DNA of 5,280 bases from an uncultured Amaricoccus sp. (GTDB taxonomy: Bacteria; Pseudomonadota; Alphaproteobacteria; Rhodobacterales; Rhodobacteraceae): the NCBI RefSeq assembly GCF_937858865.1, contig NZ_CALLYO010000407.1:1-5280 (forward strand), in the 5' to 3' direction. Of this stretch, positions 1 through 5,280 are shown in pieces. The notes beneath the pieces were generated by a model. It was not told where the DNA came from and ran no database searches. It saw only the letters and a program-made list of their open reading frames with translations. A program made the position numbers and the translations under genes. Positions within the stretch are counted from its first letter, which is position 1, and each line of letters starts with the position of its first letter.

Positions 1-1084
1 GGTCGCGCAGGAAGAGGTAGATGATCGCGACGACGATCACCACCGAGAGCGCGAGCGTCAGCAGCACCTCGTGGATCGAGCCGTCGATGAAGACCGCGTC
101 GTCGCCGGTAATGAAGATCCGCACCCCTGGCGGCAGCGTCTGCTGCAGCTCGGCGACGATGGCGTGGATGCTGCGCGAGATCTCGAGCGTGTTGCTCTCC
201 GCCTGGCGGATCACCCCGATCCCGAGGCCGCTCTGCCCGTTCGAGCGCAGGATCGAGTTGCCGCTGTCCGGCCCGAGCGTCACCGTCGCCACGTCCGAGA
301 GCCGCGTGTTCTGGTCGAGCATCAGCGCCCCGAAGGCCTCGGGCGTGTTGACCGTCGCGGTCGTGCGCACGACGAGGCTCTGGTTCGTGGCGCTGAGCGA
401 CCCCGCCGGACTGTCGAAGGCGACGGTCGCCAGCGCATCGCTCACGTCGCCGAGCGTCAGCCCCCGGCTCGCCAGCGCGATCTGGTCGACGTCGACGCGA
501 AAGATCCGGTCGCGCGCGCCGTAGAGCGAGACGTCCGCCACCCCCGGCGCCGCGATCAGCCGGTCCTCGACCGTGTTCCGCACCAGGTCGGTCAGATCCT
601 CGACCGACATCGTCTCGGAGGTCACCCCGATGCGGATCACCGGGTCGGAATTGGCGTCCGCCTTGACGATCCGCGGCTCGTCGGCGTCATCGGGCAGCTG
701 GTTGATGACCCGACCGATCGAGTCGCGCGCATCCGACGCCGCCACGTTGAGGTCCGTTCCATCAGTGAACTCGACCGTCACCCGGCTCTGCCCGAAGGTC
801 GAGCGCGAGGAGATGGCGCTCACCCCCGAGATCCGCCCCATGGCGCCCTCGATGACGCCGGTCACCTCGCGGTCGATCGTCTCGGGCGCGGCGCCGTCAT
901 AGCTCGTCGTCACGGTGATGACCGGCCGGTCAACGTCCGGCAACTCGCGCACCTCGACGCCGAAGAGCGCCGCCAGCCCCGCGATCACGATCAGGCTGTT
1001 GAGCACGACGGCCAGGATCGGCCGCCGCACGAAGAGCGCGGTGAACCCGCGCCCCGTCCCGCCGATGTCCGCGCGCGAAGCCAA
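1..1084 (-). CDS. RND (HAE1-type) efflux permease, N-terminal part, runs off the left edge
   Basis: This is the inner-membrane, proton-driven pump of a tripartite efflux system, which would export drugs or other amphiphiles with the adaptor encoded just before it and an outer-membrane channel not seen here. The 361 visible residues show the family's N-terminal order: a short cytoplasmic head, then LFVRRPILAVVLNSL leading into transmembrane helix 1 (about residues 23-41). The periplasmic porter region follows, with ELPDVDRPVITVTTSYDGA (about 48-66), a GVIEGAMGRISGV helix and DARDSIGRVINQLP. FITGDDAVFIDGSI then leads into transmembrane helix 2, ending in YLFLRD at the edge. Family members have roughly 1,030 residues, so about two thirds lie outside. 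No ATG or GTG is available between the adaptor stop and helix 1. I chose TTG at 1084-1082, preceded by GAGGG (1095-1091) at 6-nt spacing. The family call is firm; the substrate cannot be read from sequence. Confidence 0.95.
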   Translation of the reverse strand, partial: MASRADIGGTGRGFTALFVRRPILAVVLNSLIVIAGLAALFGVEVRELPDVDRPVITVTTSYDGAAPETIDREVTGVIEGAMGRISGVSAISSRSTFGQSRVTVEFTDGTDLNVAASDARDSIGRVINQLPDDADEPRIVKADANSDPVIRIGVTSETMSVEDLTDLVRNTVEDRLIAAPGVADVSLYGARDRIFRVDVDQIALASRGLTLGDVSDALATVAFDSPAGSLSATNQSLVVRTTATVNTPEAFGALMLDQNTRLSDVATVTLGPDSGNSILRSNGQSGLGIGVIRQAESNTLEISRSIHAIVAELQQTLPPGVRIFITGDDAVFIDGSIHEVLLTLALSVVIVVAIIYLFLRD

Positions 1085-1096
1085 TGGCCGCCCTCA
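1085..1096 (-). promoter_or_regulatory. Ribosome binding site deciding the TTG start of the RND permease
   Basis: The minus strand reads TGAGGGCGGCCA and then TTG. The adaptor's TGA stop (1096-1094) is embedded in the Shine-Dalgarno GAGGG (1095-1091), which sits 6 nt before TTG (1084-1082). Termination on the adaptor would place ribosomes at the permease start, a common way to couple subunits. The in-frame stop and lack of any ATG/GTG before helix 1 are directly visible; coupling is inference. Confidence 0.65.
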
Positions 1097-2251
1097 GGTC
1101 GGCGAGGGGCGCGGCAAATCGCCCCGCGCCGTCGCCGGCGGCGCCTCGCCCTCGAAGCGGAAGGGCGCACCCGGCCGCAGCATCTGTACCCCCTGCGTCA
1201 CCACCACCGTGCCGGGCGCGAGGTCGGCATCGACCAGCACCGCATCGTTGTTGCGCTGCACGATGCGCACCGGCACCTGCTTCGCTACGCCGGCGTCGCT
1301 GATCCAGACGTAGGCGCCTGCCGCGTTCCACTGGATCGCCAGCGGATCGACCGCCGCGAAGACGTCGCCCGGAAAGCGCATGGTGATCGAGAAGGCCATG
1401 CCCGCGCGCAGCACGTCGTCGGCATTGTCGAGGCTCGCCCGCACCCGCAGCGTCCGCGTATCGGCGCTGATCCGGCTGTCGACCGTCACCACCTCGCCGG
1501 TCAGGTCGAGCCCCGGCAGCGCGAGCGGCCGCGCCGACACCGGCGCCCCCGCCTTCAGCTGCCCGACGAAGCGCTCCGGCACGCGGAAGTCGACCAGAAT
1601 GTGCGACCGGTCGTCGAGCGTCGCCACCTCGGTCGCGCTCGTCACCTGGTCGCCGATATCGACCCCGAGGATGCCGACCCACCCGTCGAACGGCGCCCGG
1701 ATCACCCGCCGCTCGAGCGCGAGCTCGGCATCGCGCAACGCCAGCTCCGCCTGGTCCCGCGCCAGCTGCGCCGCCCGGAGCTGCAGCTCGCTCACCGCCT
1801 GCGACCGCACCAGCCTCTGGTCACGCTCGAGCGTCGCCTCGGCATCGGCGAGCGTCAGCCGGGCGCGGTCGAGCTCGATCTCCTCGCCATCCGAGTCGAG
1901 CCGCACCAGCGGCGCCCCCGCCGGCACGTAGTCGCCCGCGGCCACCTCGATCGCCACCACCCGCCCGGAGACATAGGGCGTCACCGACACCGACCGCGCC
2001 GCCCGCCCGTCGCCGATCGCCGAGACGGAGTCGTTGATCCGCGCCTCGACCACCGGCGCGCCGAGCACCACCGGCACCCGCGGCCCCTGCTGGCCCTCGG
2101 CGGTCCGCTCCGCCCGCGCCGGCTCCACGGAGACCGCGGTGATCCCCGCCCGCTCCAGCAGCTCCGCCGCACCGGGAAAATAGCGCGCCCACAGGACGGC
2201 CGCCGTCGACAGCAGCACGAGCGAGACGATGGCTTGCTTCCAGATCCTCAT
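1094..2251 (-). CDS. RND efflux periplasmic adaptor subunit (membrane fusion protein)
   Basis: This adaptor (385 aa) bridges the RND pump to an outer-membrane channel. A single N-terminal hydrophobic segment (about residues 7-22, AIVSLVLLSTAAVLWA) lacks a lipobox cysteine, so it is probably anchored by a transmembrane helix rather than a lipid. The first half of the biotinyl-lipoyl-like domain follows at about 88-119 (VTPYVSGRVVAIEVAAGDYV). Next comes an alpha-helical hairpin rich in A, E, L, R and Q at about 122-182, and the second lipoyl half at 183-214 (VIRAPFDGWVG, DIGDQV). The beta-barrel (about 217-295) carries DFRVPERFVGQLKAG and LRAGMAFSITMRFPG, and the membrane-proximal domain ends in GTVVVTQGVQMLRPGAPF. 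Length is typical. The ATG at 2251 starts directly before the anchor; only weak purine matches (GGGA) lie upstream. The permease follows after 9 nt, indicating one operon. It resembles MexC/MexH/AcrA-type adaptors, but I cannot assign a specific orthologue. Confidence 0.95.
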   Translation of the reverse strand: MRIWKQAIVSLVLLSTAAVLWARYFPGAAELLERAGITAVSVEPARAERTAEGQQGPRVPVVLGAPVVEARINDSVSAIGDGRAARSVSVTPYVSGRVVAIEVAAGDYVPAGAPLVRLDSDGEEIELDRARLTLADAEATLERDQRLVRSQAVSELQLRAAQLARDQAELALRDAELALERRVIRAPFDGWVGILGVDIGDQVTSATEVATLDDRSHILVDFRVPERFVGQLKAGAPVSARPLALPGLDLTGEVVTVDSRISADTRTLRVRASLDNADDVLRAGMAFSITMRFPGDVFAAVDPLAIQWNAAGAYVWISDAGVAKQVPVRIVQRNNDAVLVDADLAPGTVVVTQGVQMLRPGAPFRFEGEAPPATARGDLPRPSPT

Positions 2252-2418
2252 TCCGGGTTCCCGCCGACGCGGCGCCCGAGCCTCCGTCGCCCGAAAAAGC
2301 GCATCATCACAGCAGATAAACCCGCCCGCTCCGGCAATGACAGCGCGATCTTGCCGAAGTCACGAAAGTTTTGCCGGCGCGCCTCTCCGCGACGGAATCC
2401 GCCGCGCCGCGCGTAAAC
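2252..2418. other. Intergenic region between glpD and the RND operon
   Basis: This 167-bp gap separates the glpD stop (TAG, 2421-2419) from the adaptor ATG (2251). It should hold the efflux operon's promoter and any glpD terminator. I see no convincing hairpin followed by a T-run on the minus strand. A GC-rich dyad (2375-2381 with 2403-2409, CGGCGCG/CGCGCCG, 21-nt loop) lies just after glpD but has no T tract. A weak minus-strand promoter candidate is CTGTCA (2344-2339) with TATCTG (2319-2314) at a long 19-nt spacing. No small gene with a start and ribosome site is evident on either strand. Confidence 0.5.
2331..2377. repeat. CGGCAA/TTGCCG inverted and direct repeats upstream of the RND operon
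   Basis: On the plus strand CCGGCAA occurs at 2331-2337, and its complement TTGCCG(G) at 2351-2356 and again at 2371-2377. The outer pair makes a 7-bp perfect inverted repeat (CCGGCAA/TTGCCGG), and the inner pair a 6-bp one. The two TTGCCG copies are exactly 20 bp apart, about two helical turns. The location, 80-126 bp upstream of the adaptor start, suits binding by a regulator of efflux genes such as a TetR- or MarR-type protein, but no such regulator gene is in the window. With GC this high, short GC-rich matches arise by chance, so the regulatory role is tentative. Confidence 0.35.
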
Positions 2419-3921
2419 CTATCCCGCCGCGAGCCCGCGCGCCGCGCCGCATCCCGCCGCCGCCATCCAGTCGCCGAGCCGCGCCGCCTCCTCCACGCCG
2501 AGCCGCAGCCCGAGCTTGGTCCGCCGCCAGAGCACGTCCTCGGCCGTCCGCGCCCACTCGCGCTCCATCAGCCAGCGCACCTCCCGCTCGGTGAGGTTCC
2601 AGCCGAACCGCGCCCCCAGATCATCCGCCCCGCGCGCCCCCGCCAGCAGCTCCGCCGCCTCGGTGCCGTAGCAGCGCACGAGCCGCATCGCCCAGCCCGC
2701 ATCGAGAAAGCCGAAGCGCGCCGCGAGATCGCGCGCCAGCGCCTCCGCCCCGTCGACCGGAAAGTCCCCGCCCGGCAGCGGCACCCGCGCCGTCCACGCC
2801 TGCCCCATCGCCGGGAAGACCCCTACGAGCTTCGCCAGCGCCGCCTCCGACAGCCGCCGATAGGTGGTGATCTTGCCGCCAAAGACGTCGACCGCCGCCG
2901 CGCCGCCCGTCTCGCGCAGGCGGATCACATAGTCCCGCGTGGCGGCCGTCGCCGAGCTCGCCCCGTCGTCATAGAGCGGCCGCACCCCCGAATAGCTCCA
3001 GACGACATCCTCCGCCCCGACATCCGCGCGGAACGCCCCGCGCACCGCCGCCAGCAGATAGTCCCGCTCCTCCTCCGTGCAGCGCGCCTCCCCCGGCGGC
3101 CCCTCGTGCTCCACGTCGGTCGTCCCGACCAGCGTGAAGTCCCCCTCGTAGGGGATGGCGAAGACCACCCGCCCGTCCGCCTGCTGCAGGATGTAGGCCC
3201 GGTCGTGCTCGAAGAGCCGCCGCAAGACGATGTGGCTGCCACGCACCAGCCGCACCCGCGCCGCGCTCTCGCCGCCGAAGCCGGCGCGAATCACCCGCTC
3301 GACCCAGGGCCCGCCGGCGTTGACCACCGCCTTCGCCCAGACCTCCGCCCCGCCCTCGAGCGTAACCCGCCAGCCGCCCGCCTGGGGCGCGGCATGCTCG
3401 AAGCGGGTGCGGGTGCGGATCTCCGCGCCCTTCGCCGCCGCGTCGCGCGCGTTCAGCACCACCAGCCGCGCATCGTCCACCCAGCAGTCGGAATATTCGA
3501 ACCCCTTCGCATACCCCGGCCGGAGCGGCGCGCCCGCCGGATCGCGCCGCAGGTCAAGCGTCCGCGTCCCGGGCAGGATCCGCCGCCCGCCGAGATGGTC
3601 GTAGACGAAGAGCCCGAGCCGGAGCATCCAGGCCGGCCGCAGCCCGGGCCGGTGCGGCAGCACGAAGCGCATCGGCCGCGCGATGTGCGGCATGGCGACG
3701 AGCAGCGTCTCGCGCTCGATCAGCGCCTCGCGGACCAGACGGAACTCGCCGTATTCGAGATAGCGCAGGCCGCCGTGGAAGAGCTTGGTCGAGGCAGACG
3801 AGGTCGCCTGCGCCAGGTCCCCCTGCTCGAAGAGCACCACCTTCAGCCCGCGCCCGGCCGCGTCGCGCGCGATGCCGCAGCCGTTGACCCCGCCGCCGAT
3901 GATCGCGAGATCGAACCTCAC
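2419..3921 (-). CDS. glpD: Aerobic FAD-dependent glycerol-3-phosphate dehydrogenase
   Basis: GlpD oxidises sn-glycerol-3-phosphate to dihydroxyacetone phosphate and passes electrons through FAD to ubiquinone. It is a peripheral protein on the cytoplasmic face of the inner membrane. At 500 aa it matches the length of E. coli GlpD (501). The Rossmann FAD motif IIGGGVNGCGIARDAAGRG is at residues 7-25, followed by the family signature SSASTKLFHGGLRYLE (41-56). FEYSDCWVDDARL (141-153), KGSH-like RGSHIV (227-232) and GTTDVE (266-271) follow, then YSGVRPL (310-316), TRDY (328-331), FGGKITTYR (347-355) and C-terminal WRRTKLGL (465-472). From recalled alignment to E. coli GlpD, the substrate-site residues appear conserved: R53, Y54, H230, R314, R329 and K350. 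The GTG start overlaps the glpR stop as GTGA and has GGAGG (3933-3929) 7 nt upstream. It is co-transcribed behind glpR, which probably represses both. Confidence 0.97.
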   Translation of the reverse strand: MRFDLAIIGGGVNGCGIARDAAGRGLKVVLFEQGDLAQATSSASTKLFHGGLRYLEYGEFRLVREALIERETLLVAMPHIARPMRFVLPHRPGLRPAWMLRLGLFVYDHLGGRRILPGTRTLDLRRDPAGAPLRPGYAKGFEYSDCWVDDARLVVLNARDAAAKGAEIRTRTRFEHAAPQAGGWRVTLEGGAEVWAKAVVNAGGPWVERVIRAGFGGESAARVRLVRGSHIVLRRLFEHDRAYILQQADGRVVFAIPYEGDFTLVGTTDVEHEGPPGEARCTEEERDYLLAAVRGAFRADVGAEDVVWSYSGVRPLYDDGASSATAATRDYVIRLRETGGAAAVDVFGGKITTYRRLSEAALAKLVGVFPAMGQAWTARVPLPGGDFPVDGAEALARDLAARFGFLDAGWAMRLVRCYGTEAAELLAGARGADDLGARFGWNLTEREVRWLMEREWARTAEDVLWRRTKLGLRLGVEEAARLGDWMAAAGCGAARGLAAG

Positions 3922-4721
3922 GCCGTGGCCTCCGGATCCTGCCCGGCCGCATCCTGCCCGGCCGTCGCGACGGCGATCTCCACCCCGCCGCGGCCGCAGG
4001 CCTCGGCGAAGGCGGCGGGCGGCGGCGCGTCGGTCACGAAGGCATGCACGTCCGCCACGTCGCAGATCCGGACCGGCGCGCTCCGCTCGAACTTCAGCCG
4101 GTCGCAGACCAGGATGGTGCGCCGCGCGTTCTCGACGATGGCCCGCGCCACCGCTACCTCGCGCATGTCGTAGTCGAGGATCGCCCCGTCCTCGTCCAGC
4201 GCCGAGGCGCCGATCACCGCATAGTCGGCCTTGAAGCGGCGGATGAAGGCCACCGCCTCGTCGCCGACGATCGCCCCGTCGTGCTGGCGCACCACGCCGC
4301 CCGCCAGGATCAGCTCCTTCTGCGGCGTGCCGGAAAGGATCGCCACCACGTTGAGATTGTTGGTGATGACCACGAGATCCCGCCGCGCCATCAGCGCCCG
4401 CGCCACCTCCTCGGTCGTGGTGCCGACGTTCACGATGACCGAGCAGCCGTCGGGAATCATCTCCGCCGCCCGCTGGCCGATCGCCCGCTTCTCCGGAGCG
4501 GCCAGCGCGCGGCGCGCCGCATAGGCGACGTTCGACACCCGCGCGGCCGGAACCGCGCCGCCGTGCACCCGCGCGAGCAGCCCGCTCTGGCTCAAGTCGT
4601 TGAGATCGCGACGGATCGTCTGCGTCGTCACCTCGAACTCGACGGCCAGCGCCTCCACCTCCACCCGCCCCTGCGACCGCGCGCGCTGCAGGATTTCGCT
4701 TTGCCGTTCACTCAGGAGCAT
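3918..4721 (-). CDS. glpR: DeoR-family transcriptional regulator, glycerol-3-phosphate regulon repressor type
   Basis: This is a cytoplasmic DNA-binding repressor of 267 aa (E. coli GlpR has 252). The N-terminal winged helix-turn-helix spans about residues 4-57, with RQSEILQRARSQGRV at 6-20 and the DeoR signature TTQTIRRDLNDLSQSGLLAR at 32-51, closed by VHGGAV. The C-terminal DeoRC sugar-phosphate sensor domain spans about 74-231. It has NVGTTTEEVARAL (98-110), ITNNLNV (119-125), LAGGVVR (139-145), VIGASALDEDGAI (169-181) and CDRLKF (206-211), motifs lining the phosphosugar pocket in this family. The last roughly 15 residues are a low-complexity tail with a 5-residue duplication. Overlap with glpD and divergence from a glycerol binding protein gene point to glycerol-3-phosphate as inducer. 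That is inference, because DeoR paralogues look alike. ATG at 4721 fits the domain start; its Shine-Dalgarno is weak. It probably represses itself and both divergent transcripts. Confidence 0.88.
   Translation of the reverse strand: MLLSERQSEILQRARSQGRVEVEALAVEFEVTTQTIRRDLNDLSQSGLLARVHGGAVPAARVSNVAYAARRALAAPEKRAIGQRAAEMIPDGCSVIVNVGTTTEEVARALMARRDLVVITNNLNVVAILSGTPQKELILAGGVVRQHDGAIVGDEAVAFIRRFKADYAVIGASALDEDGAILDYDMREVAVARAIVENARRTILVCDRLKFERSAPVRICDVADVHAFVTDAPPPAAFAEACGRGGVEIAVATAGQDAAGQDPEATA
3919..3933 (-). promoter_or_regulatory. Ribosome binding site and GTGA overlap at the glpD start
   Basis: A strong Shine-Dalgarno, GGAGG (3933-3929), lies 7 nt before GTG (3921-3919). It is inside the last glpR codons, and the glpR TGA (3920-3918) shares bases with the glpD start. 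The next residues (RFDLAIIGGG) match the usual GlpD N-terminus, which supports GTG as the true start. The arrangement suggests translational coupling of regulator and enzyme. Confidence 0.8.
3936..3964 (-). repeat. 15-bp tandem duplication in the 3' end of glpR
   Basis: On the plus strand ATCCTGCCCGGCCG occurs at 3936-3949 and again at 3951-3964, a 15-bp period. On the coding strand this repeats an AGQDA / AGQDP pentapeptide (residues 254-258 and 259-263) in the disordered-looking tail. Being a multiple of three, it keeps the frame. It lies immediately upstream of the glpD Shine-Dalgarno. It looks like a recent slippage duplication outside the sensor domain. Confidence 0.8.
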
Positions 4722-4765
4722 CCGTGCCGATCCCAGGCGCCGGCCTTCACATCGCCGGTCGGGCA

Positions 4766-4805
4766 GAAAATGACAGCTTTCATCCGAAAGTCAAAACTTT
4801 CACTT
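4766..4805. promoter_or_regulatory. Tandem 20-bp dyad units, likely GlpR operator
   Basis: Two adjacent 20-bp units (4766-4785 and 4786-4805) agree at 13 of 20 positions and share the pattern GAAA-N7-CTTTCA. Each is a dyad: GAAA-N8-TTTC in the first and the perfect GAAAG-N6-CTTTC in the second (4786-4801). Across the junction the same arms form CTTTC-ATCC-GAAAG (4777-4790). A further TTTCA is at 4820-4824. The units lie between the divergent glpR and glpV-like genes in an AT-rich island. DeoR-family regulators are known to use repeated TTTC-type half sites, for example AgaR. Assignment to this GlpR is inference from position and pattern. Confidence 0.55.
4767..4794 (-). promoter_or_regulatory. 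Candidate promoter of glpR-glpD
   Basis: On the minus strand TTGACT (4794-4789, 5 of 6 to the -35 consensus) is followed after 16 nt by CATTTT (4772-4767, 3 of 6), leaving a leader of roughly 40 nt to the glpR ATG. An alternative is TTGAAA (4825-4820) with TGAAAG (4802-4797) at 17 nt. Both fall within or beside the dyad units, consistent with autorepression. Neither has a strong -10. Confidence 0.3.
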
Positions 4806-4832
4806 GACCGATCAGTACTTTTCAAATGAACT
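4804..4832 (+). promoter_or_regulatory. Candidate promoter of the glpV-like gene
   Basis: TTGACC (4804-4809) resembles a sigma-70 -35 box, matching 5 of 6 positions. At 17-nt spacing the -10 position is TGAACT (4827-4832), matching only 3 of 6. It lies just downstream of the operator-like dyads, and its -35 overlaps the second unit, so a bound repressor would cover it. The weak -10 makes the exact placement uncertain. Confidence 0.35.
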
Positions 4833-4834
4833 GA

Positions 4835-4863
4835 GCCGGCGTGATGCCGGCCCACGACCGGCA
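4835..4863 (+). other. Two mutually exclusive hairpins in the glpV-like leader
   Basis: GCCGGC (4835-4840) pairs perfectly with GCCGGC (4846-4851) around a 5-nt loop. The same central segment, TGCCGG (4845-4850), can instead pair with CCGGCA (4858-4863) around a 7-nt loop. Only one can form at a time. Neither covers the Shine-Dalgarno at 4873, and no T-run follows, so this is not a typical intrinsic terminator. It may stabilise the transcript's 5' end or be a by-product of high GC. Confidence 0.35.
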
Positions 4864-4872
4864 CCCGTTCTA

Positions 4873-4887
4873 GGGAGGAAACAGATG
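4873..4887 (+). promoter_or_regulatory. Strong ribosome binding site of the glpV-like gene
   Basis: GGGAGGAA (4873-4880) precedes ATG (4885), with 6 nt between GGAGG (4874-4878) and the start. This favours the ATG at 4885 over a second in-frame ATG at 4891, although the latter would also be in reach at 12 nt. Confidence 0.8.
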
Positions 4888-5280
4888 CGCATGCCCCTTT
4901 GGTCGGCATCCGCCGCGATTGCGCTTATGGCGGGCGCGCCGGCGGCCTTCGCCGACATGGCCGCAGCCGAGAAGTGGATCAACGACGAGTTCCAGCCCTC
5001 TGCCATCAGCGTCGACGAGCAGAAGGCCGAGATGCAGTGGTTCATCGATGCCGCGGCGCCCCTCGCCGGCATGGAGATCAACGTGCTGTCGGAGGACATC
5101 CCGACGCACCGCTACGAGTCGAACGTGCTCACCAAGGCCTTCGAGGAGATCACCGGCATCAAGGTGAACCACCAGATCCTCGGCGAGGGCGAGGTGGTGC
5201 AGGCGGTGCAGACGCAGATGCAGACCAACCGCAACCTCTACGACGGCTACGTCAACGACAGCGACCTGATCGGCACCCAC
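4885..5280 (+). CDS. glpV: Glycerol ABC transporter periplasmic binding protein (GlpV-like), N-terminal part, runs off the right edge
   Basis: This is the substrate-binding subunit of an ABC importer; the close family is the glycerol uptake system GlpSTPQUV of rhizobia and relatives. The first 132 residues are visible. A Sec signal peptide covers residues 1-23, with a hydrophobic core (SASAAIALMAGAPAA) and a signal-peptidase site after AFA, giving a mature start DMAAAEKWINDEFQPS. The mature part shows GMEINVLSEDIPTHRYES (62-79), then VLTKAFEEITGIKVNHQIL (81-99) and GEGEVVQAVQTQMQT (100-114). NLYDGYVNDSDLIGTH (117-132) ends the window. This combination matches what I recall of GlpV and is more specific than generic sugar-binding proteins. 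It diverges from glpR-glpD, which supports glycerol as the ligand. The full length (usually over 550 aa) and the partner permease and ATPase genes lie outside. A related polyol as substrate cannot be excluded. Confidence 0.87.
   Translation, partial: MRMPLWSASAAIALMAGAPAAFADMAAAEKWINDEFQPSAISVDEQKAEMQWFIDAAAPLAGMEINVLSEDIPTHRYESNVLTKAFEEITGIKVNHQILGEGEVVQAVQTQMQTNRNLYDGYVNDSDLIGTH

Noticed and set aside
2375..2409. CGGCGCG/CGCGCCG dyad after glpD as an intrinsic terminator
   Set aside because: The loop is 21 nt, no T-run follows on the minus strand, and G/C-only dyads of this length are expected by chance in such DNA.
71..2416. A 781-codon open frame on the plus strand, opposite the permease and adaptor genes
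   Set aside because: It spans two unrelated genes and the intergenic region. Its product is dominated by R, H, D and P with no domain pattern, and stops are depleted because the true minus-strand codons end in G or C. It is a GC-driven shadow.
2371..4173. A 600-codon open frame on the plus strand, opposite glpD and the end of glpR
   Set aside because: The minus-strand frames carry full, conserved GlpD and GlpR motifs. The plus frame is Arg/Pro/His-rich low-complexity translation with no recognisable domain.
4044..4829. 261-codon plus-strand open frame opposite glpR that reaches into the intergenic region
   Set aside because: It has His/Arg-rich composition and no ribosome site, and it is fully explained by the DeoR-type coding sequence on the other strand.
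4870..5280. Open frame on the minus strand opposite the glpV-like gene (136 codons, HLAL/VDVAVVEVAV-like sequence)
   Set aside because: The plus frame has a strong ribosome site, a signal peptide and clear binding-protein motifs. The antisense frame is a shadow with hydrophobic-looking repeats produced by complementary codons.
1..5280. CRISPR arrays, tRNA or rRNA genes, insertion sequences or attachment sites
   Set aside because: No regularly spaced long repeats, tRNA-like cloverleaf, transposase motifs or terminal inverted repeats were recognised. The window is filled by five housekeeping or accessory coding sequences and two short intergenic regions.

Overview
The window reads as a GC-rich alphaproteobacterial chromosome segment, probably Rhodobacterales or a relative. 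This lineage is inferred from the very high GC, the glycerol ABC transporter type of binding protein, and the glpR-glpD arrangement; no rRNA or other lineage marker is present. Coding density is high, and every gene belongs to a recognisable family.

Layout. Bases 1-1084 (minus strand) hold the N-terminal 361 residues of an RND (HAE1-type) inner-membrane efflux permease; the rest lies beyond base 1. Bases 1094-2251 (minus) hold its periplasmic adaptor (membrane fusion protein), transcribed first. Adaptor and permease form a tight operon: the permease most likely starts at a TTG only 9 nt past the adaptor stop, and its Shine-Dalgarno overlaps that stop. A 167-bp gap (2252-2418) carries CGGCAA/TTGCCG repeats that may regulate the efflux operon. 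Bases 2419-3921 (minus) hold glpD, the aerobic FAD-dependent glycerol-3-phosphate dehydrogenase, and 3918-4721 (minus) hold a DeoR-family regulator, called glpR. These two overlap by 4 nt (GTGA). Bases 4722-4884 are a divergent control region, conspicuously AT-rich in its centre. From 4885 to the right edge (plus strand) runs the N-terminal 132 residues of a periplasmic binding protein of the glycerol ABC transporter (GlpV-like).

How the genes work together. The right half is a glycerol / glycerol-3-phosphate locus. GlpV-type protein would capture glycerol for an ABC importer, whose other subunits are presumably encoded to the right. A glycerol kinase, not in this window, would make glycerol-3-phosphate, and GlpD would oxidise it to dihydroxyacetone phosphate and pass electrons to quinone. 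GlpR would sense a phosphorylated intermediate and control both divergent transcripts from the shared 163-bp region. That region holds two adjacent 20-bp GAAA-N8-TTTC units, the best operator candidate here. The left half is an unrelated tripartite efflux system that happens to lie downstream on the same strand.

I found no sign of an undescribed system. The most useful observations are the operator array, the alternative leader hairpins before glpV, the repeat set before the efflux operon, and the non-ATG starts (TTG, GTG). Long open frames opposite the real genes are GC-skew shadows.
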